The position numbers were made by a program, and so were the translations under genes. Below the pieces are notes generated by a model. The model ran no database searches and was not told the origin of the DNA. It was given only the letters and a program-made list of their open reading frames with translations. From contig JAZKJV010008264.1 of NCBI GenBank assembly GCA_037367405.1, forward strand, positions 372,001 through 436,000: a stretch of DNA of 64,000 bases, read 5' to 3'. How positions within the stretch are numbered: position 1 is the first letter of the stretch; each line of letters starts with the position of its first letter. This document shows positions 1 through 13,163 of this stretch, piece by piece. Origin of the DNA: Ottelia alismoides. Taxonomy: Eukaryota; Streptophyta; Magnoliopsida; Alismatales; Hydrocharitaceae.

Positions 1-1178
1 GTTGTATCCTCAGGGCGATTAACTGCTTCCTCAGAATGTGTGGTGATACGATGTCATTTGATTAACTGCATCCTCAGCTTATGTGGGGAATTTAGATTTG
101 GTGTATAAGCTGATCTGAGCGTTCATCCTGTTGTAAAATTTGAGTCAGTTCAATTCTAACTTCTTGAAATGAATGAAAACGATATTCGTTGTATAGATAT
201 AAATTATTATGTGATTACACTATCCGTATAAAAAAGAACTAGTGCATACTCGTGTGCTGCAAGGGTGCTAATTTTTATTCATGATTCCTTCCATTGCAGC
301 TAGGTTATATTTTGATGTATGCATTGTATAACGGATACATTTTGTATTAAGGTAAGAAAACTTAAGTTTAGAAAGCAATTTGCTTGTCAACATTTTTGAC
401 TTAATCTGATTTTATTATCACGATTTTGCCATTGAGATAAAATCATGAAATGTGTTGACATCTCTGTATGAATATGCATGCAACATATCGTTTGAAGGAA
501 GTATTTGCGACCCAATTCGTATTTTCTCATCTTTAAAACAAATCAAAGTGGACCAGTAATCATTCACTTGACAACCTTACCTATTTCATCAACATAACAA
601 CCATTATAGCAATATTCAATAGCAAAGTCATGGATTCTAGAAGAAAAAGTTGTTTCAGGAAAAAAAGGTCCATCATGGAAAAATGCCAAGATTTTATGAT
701 ATACATGCACGACATCTTATTTGAGAAGAACACATCAATGAGCAAATAAATAAAAAACATACTACTCATTAAACAATTTGACCAATATTAGAGTGATGAA
801 TGCAGTCATACATGTGGTATCTTTGCAAAACTTCAGAATCAAGTGTTGGTTTAACACAATCATCAAGGAGTCACTTCAATTACGCGAGATAAGTGAAAAA
901 ATGTATAAAAAATTTGAAAGTTCATATGATTATTCTTCTAATAATCCAATTTCTTTCTTGTAGATAAAGAGATGTAAATGCAGATTTGATAGCAACCTTT
1001 CCCAAAATGAATCTAGGTATATAATTTAACAATAATGTTTTCCCCATAAGTTGGCATATAATGAATCAATATCATGCGTGCATATTTTAGCAGAGATGAA
1101 AAGCAAACATGTTTTTTGACTTTTAAAAGCTCGTTACTAATTATAAGAAGTAATTATCATGGCGATAAATTATCTTGA

Positions 1179-1340
1179 CAATCGGCAAGTGAAGTTAGTC
1201 GTAGAGAAGTGACTACGACAGAAAGCATCAAGAGGAAGGTAAGAAGTAACTATACATGGAGAATACCAATGTTACAATCAGCAAGTGGAGTTTGTTGTAG
1301 ATAAGTGATTACGTCAGAGAGGATGGTAAAAAGTAATTAT
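1179..1340 (+). repeat. Diverged tandem duplication, about 96-bp period
   Basis: Two neighbouring stretches share the same order of short blocks: AATC(G/A)GCAAGTG, then GTAGA(G/T)AAGTGA(C/T)TACG, then GGTAA(G/A)AAGTAA(C/T)TAT. The first runs from about 1179 to 1250 and the second from about 1275 to 1340. The copies differ by substitutions and a short insertion, so the duplication is old. No coding role is apparent. Confidence 0.6.
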
Positions 1341-2066
1341 CTTAAAATTAATTATAATAAAATTACAATCTTGCAATCAGAGTAACTCATGAGATAATGT
1401 AATATATATTCCATTATCTCAAAAAGTTATGCATATATTCATCTATGTTCTTCTTAAGTGCAAAAAGGGCATGTACCTTCTGAAGAATTCATTTTAATCT
1501 TAGTCTCTTATCATAATAATGAAATATTTAACGTAATATATGAGACATATTATTATTAATGAATATATGCATACATGTCCAGATAATTATATTTAGTTCT
1601 ATTGTGCATACAAAAAAGAAACCTCCCTTCCAGTACATTATAAAGTAAGCTGATAGGTGCAAAAAGATCACAAAATGGAGATACATACACATATAGTGTG
1701 TTCAAATAGTTTACAACGAAAATGTGGAACATAAAGAAAATGTCTAAAATCACGTATGAAATAGTTTTTATAATCGGTCATTCGGAACATCTGCAGTTAA
1801 ACAAATGGCAGTGCTTTCCTCCGCTTTAAGCATCGGGTCAGCTATATGGATTCGTTCTCAAATTCATGTTGAAAGATTCAAATTTTTTTTACGTTATTTG
1901 TCGACTACCCAACACAACTCCCAAAGGGGGATTTGAACTCTAGTTTTATAGGTGCAAATTAATCCCAATTAAATTCTACCGAAACCTATTTGGATTGAGT
2001 TAAAAAATCTATTTACCTTCAAAAATTTATTGGGTTAAGACGAATGTCTAGATAAATACTGGATTT

Positions 2067-2340
2067 ATTACACAAAATCAGCCTCTAATCTTTAGTTTTG
2101 AATCCAACTTTATATTATTCATTGTAAATATTTGATAATTAATATTGAATATAGTAAATTCTTTGTTATACCTAACTAAACATATCTGTTATTTATCACC
2201 AACAACGTTTTTGCAGTGCCTCATAGTAAATGTGCCTCACCAGCAGACTTGATTCATTACACCAAAATCAGTCTCTAATCTTTAGTTTGAGTCCAACATT
2301 ATATTATTTTTTGTAAAATATATGATAGTTGATATTATAT
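2067..2340 (+). repeat. Direct repeat, two copies of about 90 bp
   Basis: The stretch beginning TTATTACACAAAATCAGCCT near 2067 recurs near 2253 as a close variant. The shared part continues through CTCTAATCTTTAGTTT and a run about ATATTATT followed by TTGTAAA. The spacer of roughly 90 bases is not repeated. It could be a decayed transposon end or a replication-slippage product. Confidence 0.6.
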
Positions 2341-2871
2341 ATCGCTTATTTTTAAACATACGATAAAACACAATATCAATTACGAAGGCGATTGTAAGTA
2401 TAACAACTATGTTATTCTTCGCAATTATAAATGTAACAATTCAACGATATAATGACTAATAAATAATCTGATCACGTGGTTGTGAACGTTTTTGCACGGT
2501 AGACCCAATCTTTTGCATATATTGCATGCACTATTATAATTTACATTATTACGTACATGTTTCCAATACATGTTATGTTTGGACTTCCCACAAATGTTAT
2601 ATTTGGAGTTCTATATACCTACAATAATAGATCAGATATCAACCTTAACGTAAATTACCATGCTATATAGCAGACCGCAATGCATCGTTAATGCATCAAG
2701 ACGACCAAATTTTAACGGTCTCAGAATTGCTGAAATCGACCATGCGTAGATGAACGTGTTAGGAATGTTTATTTTGCATGAAACTTGAAACACATATTCT
2801 CCTTAGCATATTAAGTAAATCTCCCAAACTTTTAATTCAAAAAAATAAAAAAAATATCGAAAAATGGGGTG

Positions 2872-2916
2872 GGTGCAGGGAGTTCCCTACACCCCAGGGT
2901 GCAGGCTCCCTGCCCC
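2872..2916. repeat. GC-rich hairpin in AT-rich DNA
   Basis: GGTGCAGGGA at 2872-2881 pairs with TCCCTACACC at 2884-2893 with one mismatch. A second overlapping pairing, GCAGG with CCTGC, follows at about 2901-2912. The island is strongly GC-rich against an A-rich left flank and a TATATAT right flank. It could be the end of a small DNA transposon, but no partner end was found. Confidence 0.45.
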
Positions 2917-5748
2917 CTATATATATGTCTTTTATATATTATGCTAACAAATAAGATTTTCTAACTTTATATAATATGATATTACTGCTACCTACGTTTA
3001 TGTATCTGTACTATATAACATGTCAAGAAATAGGTTATTATCTATATGTTTTATATACTTTAGTAATGGAAAAGTTTATTGTACATGTATACCTTCTCAC
3101 ACCATAATCTTTCATATTAGTATCTTTTTGTAGCCGTTTCCATTTCTTTATTGTTATCTTACATATATGTATTTTTCTATATAACTATGGTCATTCATCG
3201 ATGTACGTCTAACTTCATCAAAACAATCTAAAAATTGATCATTATTCTTTTTCATTTAACAAAACAACTGCATCAAAACTGACTCATGCAATGAATAATT
3301 TGAATGCTTTCTTCCCCCAAAAATTATTCACTCTACTTTTAATTTTATTTTATTTATATGTGTTATATTTAATATAAGATTTATAAAGTATTATATAAGT
3401 GTTATGTGTATAGAGATATATTTTAAATATGGAAAGCTTTCTCGTATTCGTATAATAAGCTGATCTCGCAGGGTCGATTACGCAACTAACCCAGTGAACA
3501 CGTGGTGCTCGACGCGATATCATAGAACTTGGGCCTATTCACAAATAGTTAGCGTTCAAGGGTTGTTTAGGTAAAAAGTTTAAGGATACGTGAGAATCAC
3601 TTTCTTTCTGATTCTCTTTAAGAGGCCGATAGGGTAGGCAAGGATTAATCAGTGGTTCTAATCCGGAGCCATGGCCATGTCAACGTGGCATCGCATGATT
3701 CGAGTCCCGATTCGGTAACCGCTGAGACAATGATCCAATCTAACAACTGAGACTCGAAGGCTTCGATCAAATCGTACGGTGTTGGTGCAATCTGAAGATG
3801 AGGAGATGTTCTCCCCCAAATCAAGTTATCCAAGCAGTGGTGATCAGGTGTAACCAATCTCCATGAAGGATCGAAGGTTTTTCGTTAAAGATGATTGGGT
3901 TGCTCTGCTTAATATGCTTGGTGATGGTACTAGGTTCAAGCTATGAGGTTTCAAGATTAAAGCCATGCCTCCAGCTACTCTTCAAGTTCCAGGCGGGTGT
4001 TTCTCGATATAATTGTATCTCCACTATCACAATAGAGAGGGAGATGGATCTCAGGCAAAGGGATTGGGGTGAATAAGGACGGGAAGGGCATGAGTCTGAG
4101 CAAAGATCGGTGAAGAGAAAAACATGAACGAATGATGACAATATGGATGGTGGTATACAGAACAAAAATTTAGAAAAAAAATCGAGAATCGGGAAGCGGA
4201 GACCGCAGAGGCAAGCTTGGACGGGCAAGACAATAGTGGGAATGGGAGGGGTAATCTTGGAATGGCGTTAGTAGACGGGGAGGGTAAAAGTGGAATCTAA
4301 TGGGGAAAATTTATTGGATGGTCGGTGGCCCCCTGCTTAATAGATGTTATAGAAATGATATTCATATTTATATCTGAATGTATAAAAATAATTGCAACAT
4401 GTATTTTATTCTATATTTGTCCAATTAAAAATTATATATTCATATCCTTTATAATAAAAGCACATATTCAAATTCGCTTTAAAACGGACATGTCAGCGAA
4501 AATGCATGTATTATCCAATTGCATCACTACGATAGATAACGACTAACATGCATAAACATACTTAGAATTAATACTTAGATCTGTAATCGTGTCTAAAAAA
4601 TGAAAATAATATATGTATTTATATTTATACCTGCAAAAATGATTGAAATCTATATTCTTTTCCGTATATGCCTTCATCAAAACAATAACTACATATCGAT
4701 ATCTATAAAAAAGGATACGATAATGGATATGGGTATATTTGTACTTATTGTAGTCATGAAATTAACAACTAATTAATTTTCATTATGATTATAAAATCAA
4801 TGCATTAAGAAAGAAATACAATGAAATATACTTCTCTTTGATAGCACATATAAGAGGGTTAGTTATGATAATAAGTTTTTGATAAGGATATATATGCAAA
4901 ATGTTTGAACACATTTGTAAATCCTTCCCCCAAATGGAAATTCTAATTGTTGATTTGGAGTCTCCCCCTAACTCAGTAACTCATGTGCTATCAAAATTTA
5001 ATTTTTTTTGATATCTATTTCTTTAATTAAGATTAAACTAATTATTCTCTAAAAAAGTCCCTTTGACGATAGCCTTCTCTCTCATGACACAGGGTCATCC
5101 TCTTCTATTGACGGCAGAGGCAACCTCCACACCTTGTCCCATCATTAATGACGACGGTGGTGGCTTCCTTTCCCATCTTGCTAATAGTGGTGGTATCGAC
5201 ACTTCATGTCTATTGAGGTGGATTCATCCTCCATTCCTTTCCTTATAATAAACGGTTTGTTCTCTCTCCCTTTCTCTCATCTCGTAGGATTGGAACACAC
5301 ACTCACACTTTTATATGTCTTTACAATGATTTTGAACACATATTTATTATTTTTTAGGTGCTAAATTATATTCTCACTATAAATAATCATTTTTGTATAC
5401 AAAATCTTAAATTAATTAAAAATTATCAGATTTTTATCAGTAATACACTTATCATTGTTATTTTCGCAAATTACAAGTCATCATTTTTTATCTTAGAATA
5501 ATATAGACACCTCAAATTTCAATGAAATTTATTCTATAACCTAAATAAATAACAAACTTTTAAAACATACAGTTTTCAGCTTAATAACTGGTGTTCATTG
5601 TAATCCTAATTAGCATTGCACTCATTGAAACCTCCCATTCACACACACACATACACAACTATGTATGTACGTTTGTATGCAGAAAACTCTAAATGAGGTG
5701 GAAAACTTCAAGGTGGCAGACAACCCTCTCACACATCTATTTATATTT

Positions 5749-5834
5749 AAACTTATTATTAGATAAAGGTGTATCAACTACTACAAAATATATAAACTTA
5801 TGATTAGAAAAAGGTGTATTCACTACTACAAAAA
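5749..5834 (+). repeat. Tandem copies of a CACTA-type terminus
   Basis: Two adjacent units of about 45 bp share AACTTAT(T/G)ATTAGA(T/A)AAAGGTGTAT followed by (A/C)ACTACTACAAAA. The second copy contains an intact CACTACTACAAAAA start at 5821. The first has the same string with its leading bases altered (CAACTACTACAAAA). The duplication therefore includes both flank and transposon end. Confidence 0.55.
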
Positions 5835-6415
5835 GTATTATTAAGGGCGGCTCGTCACCGACAGTTTATAAAAAATCATCGTTAGAGATAAGTATCCTCA
5901 ATAGTTCTACAAAGAACCGTTGATAGTTGTAATCATTGTCAATGATTTCCCCACCTTAGTAATTATCCTCCATTGTTGCATCCATTATATCAATAGCGAC
6001 CGTCATGATGTATCTACTACCGTTGAGACAAAACTATTATTGTGGTTATTGACCATCGACATAAGCCTACATGAATATCTTTACCTATATAGAAATTTGA
6101 ATTTCTTAACCGCTTAGCGGACACTACTTAGGTGTTTAGCAATCATTGAGAAAAGCCGTATCAAAATATATTAATGATCCCTAACTGTAAATAATCAACT
6201 CAACCCATCAAAACAAAGAGTCTGTTCATTGTGGATGTTGTCATCAACATTGCCACTGTAAAAAGTACTCTACATCGATGGGTGGAGAAACCACTGTGGT
6301 TTATCAAACCACCAATGATAGGATTCTATTGGCTTGTAGTAAATATCGTTGGCTATCCACGGAATATTAATGTATTCAAAAATATTTTTCCTCATATTTG
6401 TCGATTTTTGTAAAC
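5821..6415 (+). mobile_element. CACTA-like DNA transposon remnant (one clear end)
   Basis: The start CACTACTACAAAAA is the typical terminus of plant CACTA (En/Spm) elements. It is followed within 25 bases by a subterminal phrase, CTCGTCACCGACAGTTTATAA, of the kind these elements repeat near their ends. No transposase frame is present. A matching right end was not found with certainty; the best candidate is TTTTTGTAAACCACTA near 6403, which is degraded. The right boundary is therefore a guess, and the remnant is probably a non-autonomous deletion derivative. Confidence 0.42.
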
Positions 6416-6734
6416 CACTAGCATTGCATATATTACCGTCTAGGTTAGCTAGATATCATGTTGGCGGTTAGCAAGCTTCCTTTGACTATCTTAACCGTTT
6501 CAATCATAAATCTTGCAGTTAGTTATGCTATTCATCATCGATGTTTGAATTGGCAAGAAATATTTCTATTACCAAGTTTTTTTGCACCATCTCTCCACCT
6601 TTGGCTCCCATCTATCCATCATCTCCCATTGCCCTCCATCACTCTTGCTCTCCCACTACTTTGGAGATCCTTCGAAGCTCCCGCATTATTGCTCCTCGCG
6701 CATCATGAAAGTGTGGAGATCGTATTGTATCCGA

Positions 6735-7085
6735 ACAAGGTCGACTAGTCATACTAGTCAATGGTGCAACTGAATTTAAATTTTTTGATGAAATCACATG
6801 GCATGGAAACAATTCCCATTCTGTTTCATCATGATCACACGAGTATAAGATTTACCTCTTGAAGTGTGAGCGCGGTCTCGGAATCTCTAAAGGAAGATGT
6901 CTCCTATCTCGAGTTCGATTCGGCAAGAGAGCACTTCTGGGTACGTGGATGAGATGCATGCTTCCCACCATCCCAGGAGACGATACGAGCATGGAATCTC
7001 CTAATTTCATCTCACGAAACTCGATGTCTTCATCAAGAGCACGAAGCGTCAAAGAAGAGGAAAATTGCTCACATATATCCTGTGC
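6735..7085. repeat. Dispersed repeat R1 (partner at 10497-10840)
   Basis: This stretch matches 10497-10840 in the same orientation, as a diverged copy with many substitutions and small indels. Shared landmarks are CGACTAGTCATACTAGTC, TTTTTTGATGAAA.CACATG, GATCACAC, CTCTTGGAGTGT (with substitutions) and a CTCACAAAA/CTCACGAAAC block. The frames at 6859-7179 (plus) and 6852-7088 (minus) lie on it; no frame is preserved in the partner, so I do not call a gene. An LTR pair of a decayed element is one possible explanation. Confidence 0.6.
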
Positions 7086-7739
7086 CAAGTCCTTTTACAG
7101 AGTTGCATATATCCTAGAAGCAATGCTCACATCTAATGCGAATGTTGCATCTTATGCAACTGGTACTCAATCTTGTTAAAGTAGTCGCAGTGACATGCAT
7201 CATGCTAGTTTTAGCCTTTGACACCACATCTCAATAATTATTATAACCTGTAAGGTATTTTGATGAGTCTCAAATTGATCAACATTATATTGATTATTTA
7301 ACTCTATCTTAGCATATTCAACTAATTAAACAATTAATTAGATATAATTAACAAAATAAATTTTGTATATAATTAATGTTAATTCTTGTAAATAAATAAA
7401 GTCTCAATTTGTTGTATATATGTGTATATATGTTCTCTTTATTTTCCATATTTCTTGTATATTTAAAATCCCATAAAAATTAGTTTTATATTATATATAA
7501 TGTATTGCTAATGTAGTGCATATTAACTCCTTTCCAAAAATACAAAAATACAAAATAATTAAAATGGGCGCTCTTATATCTATAAAAATACTTACAAAAT
7601 AGTACTATATATATTTGATGTATTTTGATTTTGAGTTCTACATAAAATTGTAGATTTTGAAAAGATACACATCTTTCATGTTGAACACTTTTTATTTCAA
7701 CATCATTTTGTATTTTATTTTGATTTATTTTTTATTTTT
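7086..7739. other. AT-rich spacer, nothing recognised
   Basis: The sequence is dominated by A and T with no open frame of note and no recognisable repeat partner in the window. Confidence 0.5.
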
Positions 7740-10172
7740 AGTTTTTAAGATTTTCTTATTGGGTCATGTGGTCTGGTCCTTTATTCATTCCCACCACTTA
7801 TTATGAACTGTTTGATCCCTTGATCAATGATCATCATTCCTTAACACATGCTCCCATCTGGGGTGTGATCAAATGATCAAACAAATCTCATTCTTCCATT
7901 CACGCCTCAATCTGGACATTTAGATCACCTGATCCAATGGCCCTCATTGTCGTCAACCTCTAGGTGGTTCCACCTCCTCAGATGCGACTCTTCATCGATG
8001 TAACTTCACTGAAAAACCACCTTTTCTCTATGTTTCCTCTGCTCCTCCCTCCAATGTTATTATATAGCCGCTTCATTCCTCTTCCTTGCTAGCCCTCTCT
8101 CTTGGTCAAACACATTAGCATGACAACTTATCAGCGGTTGAAACCACTGACTCCAACCACCTGCTCCTTGAACAAAACTCGAGGGGAGATGTTAGCAATC
8201 CCTATCTATCTTTATGCAATAATCCTACGAGCTTCTTCCTCTTTCCGATGATAGTGAGAAAGATAAAATTAAAGTGAAGACCTAGGTCTTTTCCGATGAG
8301 ATCCACGACCGCCTTGGTCATGTCACAACCCACATTCCAGGTGCTTCTCGAGATCCATGCCTCATTTACGTATCAAGCGATGACCTGAAACTCCAAATCT
8401 TCAATCCCATGCCTCTAATTCCACCTCCTGTTCTTCATCTTCATCTCCAGGTAATCTCCCAGTTCTCCATGTTCTTATTTTCTCATATTTTTCTATACGC
8501 TCTCATATACCGTCATTCCAAATTGATCACTCCTACATCTGTGCAACATACACCCCATCTTCATACATATATCCGTTCATCTCTCCTTCTCCAGAATCCT
8601 TTCCACCTCGACTCTTTCTTCACTTTGCATAAGTCAAGAATCCAATTAGGGCTCCACTTATAATACACTCCACATCCCTTCATTTTGCATCAAATTGCCT
8701 CCCAAAACCAGTCCCCTTCGCTTAGGTTATTTTCTCTAACTTCTGCAAGTACTCAAAGACCCCATTGGTTGGAGACTCCACAATATCTCCGATCTCTCTC
8801 TCCTCCTCCAACGAACTACAATGACTTACCGCCTCGCCCATTGTGAAGCCTTCTCCAACTCTCAACCCACTTTGATAGTGTTATATCTATCTTCCTCAAC
8901 CTTCATCGATTTTATATCACACTTGAGGAGCATCCAGGCCCTCATCAGAGCACCGCCAATACGCCACCTTCAATGAAGGAGCATCCTGCTTCAAGTCTCA
9001 CAGGTATTGTCGATCTCTTCGATTGAACAATCAACATGAGTGAAAGACCTCCTCCACAAAATCCTCATTAACATCTGGGAGTTGATATGATGTCTCAGAT
9101 CAAGCTCGAGCCTCATTAGCTACCTTAGCCGCTTCAGTGGGATCGAGTCGCATCCCGAAGCACTGCAACACACCACATGGGCTGATCTGCCTAATTCCCT
9201 CGAGACTTCGACCGAGCCTCTACGTACACTTGGAGCACATGCCACTTGGGTTATTTGTAGACCAGTTCTATCGGGGCTTCATTATCACGTTTCTACCTCG
9301 TGGATCTGGACTTCAATAGATAAGCCCCTCTATCTTTCTATATTTTTATTTTAGTATATTTTGGACCTGTTTGTGATGTTGTATTTATTCTTAATTGTGT
9401 TTTATAGAATGGGGCATGTGGATTGTTTCATTAACAAATTTTCCATATTAAGTCCTATTTTAATGAAATTGGTCTTCATTTATTGCTTTGTGCATTATCT
9501 TTCCAATGGAATTATTTTTTTGAATTGATCAATATATATTCATTAATTAATCAAAGAGTTGTAGTGAATCTTGATCCTTAAATTGCATGCAATAAATTAA
9601 CTCTAACTTCATTTTCTAAAACGAATCAGGCTTGAAATTCTTATAGCACTTAGATTTTAATTAGGTGACTTGTTAATTGATTCTATATAATTAATCTCCT
9701 GATTAATTGATGAATTAATGTCAAGTGAAGTAGGTGCCTCATTAGTTAATTGCATTGAATGAAATAATAAAATTAGAGCATCTAATTGAGTATTATTTTT
9801 TGTCCAAGTTGAAATTAATTTATTTTTATGCTTATGGTCTAATTTAGGAGTCTTCTAGCATGTTATGTGATTGTATGGATTGTTTAGTATTACATTTTCT
9901 AGCATTATATATTGCATTTAAAAAGATAAAAAATAACATTCATACATTCTTCATGTTGATCTAGATCACACTAGAATTCATAACATGGATATTTAAACCC
10001 TAACTTAGATTACATAATTGCTCGTGTCCTTGTGTTTGACCCTAGACTTATCCATGTATAAATTTATGCCACACTCTTTTCATCGAGATACACTAAGCGT
10101 GATTTCGAATGATTTGTTGATCGCTCGTACTACAACTCAACCCATTTAGAGTAGCGATTTAGCTATTCATCA
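7740..10172 (+). repeat. Decayed Athila-type LTR (element I), right end supported
   Basis: The right end is supported: sequence ending TTCATCA at 10172 is followed by a tRNA-Asp-like primer-binding site. The interior follows the plan of the better LTR at 34180-38001: an AT-rich part, a GTGGTCTGGTCC block near 7766 that resembles the decayed G-box palindrome of the other copies, then a C-rich stretch with many short frames (about 7850-9320), then AT-rich sequence. The left boundary is uncertain. The open frames at 8409-8663 and 9137-9319 are considered incidental. Confidence 0.38.
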
Positions 10173-10174
10173 TA

Positions 10175-10191
10175 TGGCACCATTGTTGGGG
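10175..10191 (+). other. Primer-binding site of element I (tRNA-Asp type, degraded)
   Basis: TGGCACCATTGTTGGGG lies three bases after the LTR end CA. The usual Athila-type site reads TGGCGCCGTTGCCGGGGA, so this copy differs by three transitions, consistent with age. It starts plus-strand numbering of an internal region that is recognisable only as a leader to about 10490. Confidence 0.5.
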
Positions 10192-10496
10192 CACGACGTA
10201 TTTAGGTCATTTAACTCGATTTATATATTTATTTCATGTGATTTTAGTGATATTGAAGTCAAGTCACATTTTTTGTTACTTTGTTTTGTTGTTGTTTGTG
10301 TATTTTATTTTTAATTGTCGTTAGTGTATTGATATCTCTCTCAGTTCATAGTTAACCACGTTGATTTGTGGACAGGGTATGAGGAACCGAGGAAGACCGA
10401 GGCTATGCGAAGGTGAGGCTCTTGGATTAGCTTGTTGAGAATACTGAAGGCGAGGCTTTGTGCCTCGCTCAATACTGAAGCTTGAAGATCACATTG

Positions 10497-10840
10497 TATG
10501 CAATCTAACTCGACTAGTCATACTAGTCGAAGGGGCATCATAAATTTTTTTGATGAAACCACATGACATGGGAACGAATCCCATGCCTTTCATCAAGATC
10601 ACACACAAGTATTAGGGTTCCCTCTTGGAGTGTAATCGTGTATCCACGAGTCTCTTAATGAAGAAACCTCCTGTCTCAAGTCCGACCCGATGAATGAGCA
10701 CTTATGGATGCATGGATGAAACATTTTCTTCCCACAATCCGAGTCGACGATTTGAGTGTCGAACCTCCTGATTTTGCCTCACAAAATCTGATATCTCCTT
10801 TGCAAGTACGAGGTGCTAAAGAAGATCGAGATCCATGAGC
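10497..10840. repeat. Dispersed repeat R2 (partner at 6735-7085)
   Basis: This is the same-orientation partner of the copy at 6735. It holds a perfect inverted repeat, CGACTAGT and ACTAGTCG around CAT, starting at about 10509. In the other copy the last base of the palindrome is changed. No conserved reading frame links the two. Confidence 0.6.
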
Positions 10841-13163
10841 AGTCAGTCCAGCAACACAATGTCATCACAATGATGGCGGCTCTCCCAACAAACCCTAGTA
10901 TCGACAACAATCAAGGATTGAGAGAGAGAGATGACATGTAGAGAGAAAGGGAGTTGTTGCAACTTTTGCTTCAACTTAGTTGTAGAGAGAAGGTTTAGGA
11001 TTAGCCATTTCTTTATACAAAATTGGATGCTTAGGAAGCACTCCTAATGTAGTCCTAATTGAATCAATGGTCAAGAATTTGTTGCAATAATTTGAAAAAA
11101 TAATAATTAATTTTTTTTAAAAATAAATTAGAGATATTTCTCAACAAATTTAATTGAATTGAAATCAATTAACATGTAGTAGGAATAGGAAAGAGAGAGC
11201 CTCCTTTAGATATAGGAGTTGGACAACCACCATGGTGTGTACACCATGGATGTCCACTCCTAACATGGAGGAGAGTGATCTCCACTCCATTCCTAATTGG
11301 TGAGATCTGAATGTCCACCAAATCTTCTACATGTGCAATAATTTTATTGCTTAAATTTTCATATAATAATTCCAAATTATTTTGTGAAAATTTCAATCAT
11401 GCCATTAATAATTATGAATCATATTCATCCACATAATATTAAATATAAATCACATTTACATTTAATCGTACAATGTAAATCCAATTCACATTAATTTATA
11501 AAATTTAAATCCTATTTACAATTAAATATTTCTATGATATTATGAATTACATTCACAATATTTATGACTAGTATGGACCATGCTATCCATGTTAATATTA
11601 TAATAATTAAATCCAATTTAGTTATCTTAGAATGCCTCTCATCATATTTCCAAATAATGTTAATCATATCCAAATTATTAATGATAATTAAATCTCATTT
11701 AAACATTAGTTATCATATTCTTAGATATTGTCAATTAATGTAATTATCCTTGAACTCTTTCATGAACAATGGTCCTTCTCTGCGGATACTTGGAGATAAA
11801 CATATGGTGATGGTATATTCCATGTACAGTGACTTGGATACAAAGGTCTAATCTCATATCCAGATTTGGGAGATCTCTCAGAGATGCCTTATCAAGTCAG
11901 GCCAAATATCAAATCTTTTAATTGCATTTGAATCATATTCAGATCAATGTCCATGATTAACAACTAATATGCTGTCTTAATTCAATCTCGTTGTATTACA
12001 ACCAATCAAGAACTTATCAGAACCAAGTCATAAGACTCCCTATGAAGAGGACTCGGTCTAATTTATCTTTGATAAGTCTAAGGTCGATCACAAGTACACA
12101 AGCAATTAATTGATTTAACATTGGTGTTGAATATTTAATTAAGTAAATAAATTAATGGAATCTAGGTCAAGACAATGCAAAACAACTACGCATGATCTTC
12201 TTATTTGATTTTTAAATGTGAATGTCTTATGTCAAAATGATGAGAATGAATACAAGAAGACAATGCATCTACAAAACACACATCTTGCAGGTTATTCAAA
12301 GCAAGCTCCTGGTTAAACCCTAATTTAACAAGTTTAAGGGTTTTTTAAACCAATGCAATTCAATTCCAAATAAATCATGATCATATATAAATAATCAAAT
12401 GATCAATCACAAGTGAGGCTAGTAAAATTATAATTAGCAAGTGAAATAATGGTGCACATATATTAATGATTATACTTAAAGGTGAATATTTGAATTGAAT
12501 TAATCAATAAAAATCGATAAATTTTCTCTAATTTTAGTACTCTTTCAGATAATTGACTTCGTAAACCACACACATAATCAAAGAGATTTTTGTTGGCTTT
12601 AAAATAGGACCAATTTATAGAAAATGGATTTATAAATCTCAAAATATTAAGGTTTGAATACGCGAGCCTTTTTGCAAAGAAAAGGTAACTAAAACTATAA
12701 AAAGTCTCACAAACAAGTCCAAACATGGGTACAAGTGCAAATAAATAAACTGCTAGGGTTAAATACATAAAAGTTATAAAGACGTGAGGCTTATCTTGCA
12801 TATAAAGGAAACTAACAGGGTGTTCCTGTAAAAATCTCACTTGCACGTGCAGTAGGGGCATGATAGATGGACTAGAATGAAATTTGGAAAACTCAACGGG
12901 TCTGATATGTAAATATCCTACAACGCATGTGTAGGGCATGTGCTATGGAGGTTCGGGCATGCACGCCAGGCTCGGATCAACATGGTGTGTTGCATTGCTT
13001 TGGCTTTGGTTCGGGCGCTTCGAATCTAAGGCTTGAAACCGTGGCTTGGGTGGCACTTCGGGTTTGGATCAAAAACATTAAATTAGATCTAAGGATCTAA
13101 TCAAACTATTGTTACTCATCGAGATGGTCTTCTCTGCTAGTGGCGGCAAAGCTTGGGCTCTAG
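10841..13163. other. Unassigned repeat-like region
   Basis: No gene is recognised. An AGAGAGAGA tract lies near 10920. A minus-strand open frame at 12463-12939 (158 codons) is rich in Phe, Leu and Tyr and resembles nothing I know; AT-rich composition makes it likely to be chance. Around 11170-11400 a short inverted repeat CACCATGG...CCATGGTG is embedded (ACCACCATGGTGTGTACACC). The last 150 bases before the array at 13164 are GC-richer and may be the edge of another, older retrotransposon. Confidence 0.35.

Larger units (their letters stand above)
1..5748. other. AT-rich region without recognisable genes
   Basis: I see no gene here. The open frames are all under 100 codons, biased in composition, and resemble no family I know. 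Most of it is AT-rich with homopolymer runs. A richer stretch around 3480-4330 lacks a readable motif. The first 110 bases hold two copies of a short phrase, GATTAACTGC followed by TCCTCAG, about 60 bases apart. Two local duplications are listed separately. It is probably decayed transposon sequence, but I cannot assign a family. Confidence 0.5.

Noticed and set aside
6859..7179. 106-codon plus-strand frame
   Set aside because: It lies on dispersed repeat R1, and the partner copy at 10497 does not keep the frame.
12463..12939. Minus-strand frame of 158 codons
   Set aside because: No domain or family resemblance, a composition driven by AT-rich DNA, and repeat-like surroundings. Possible but unsupported.
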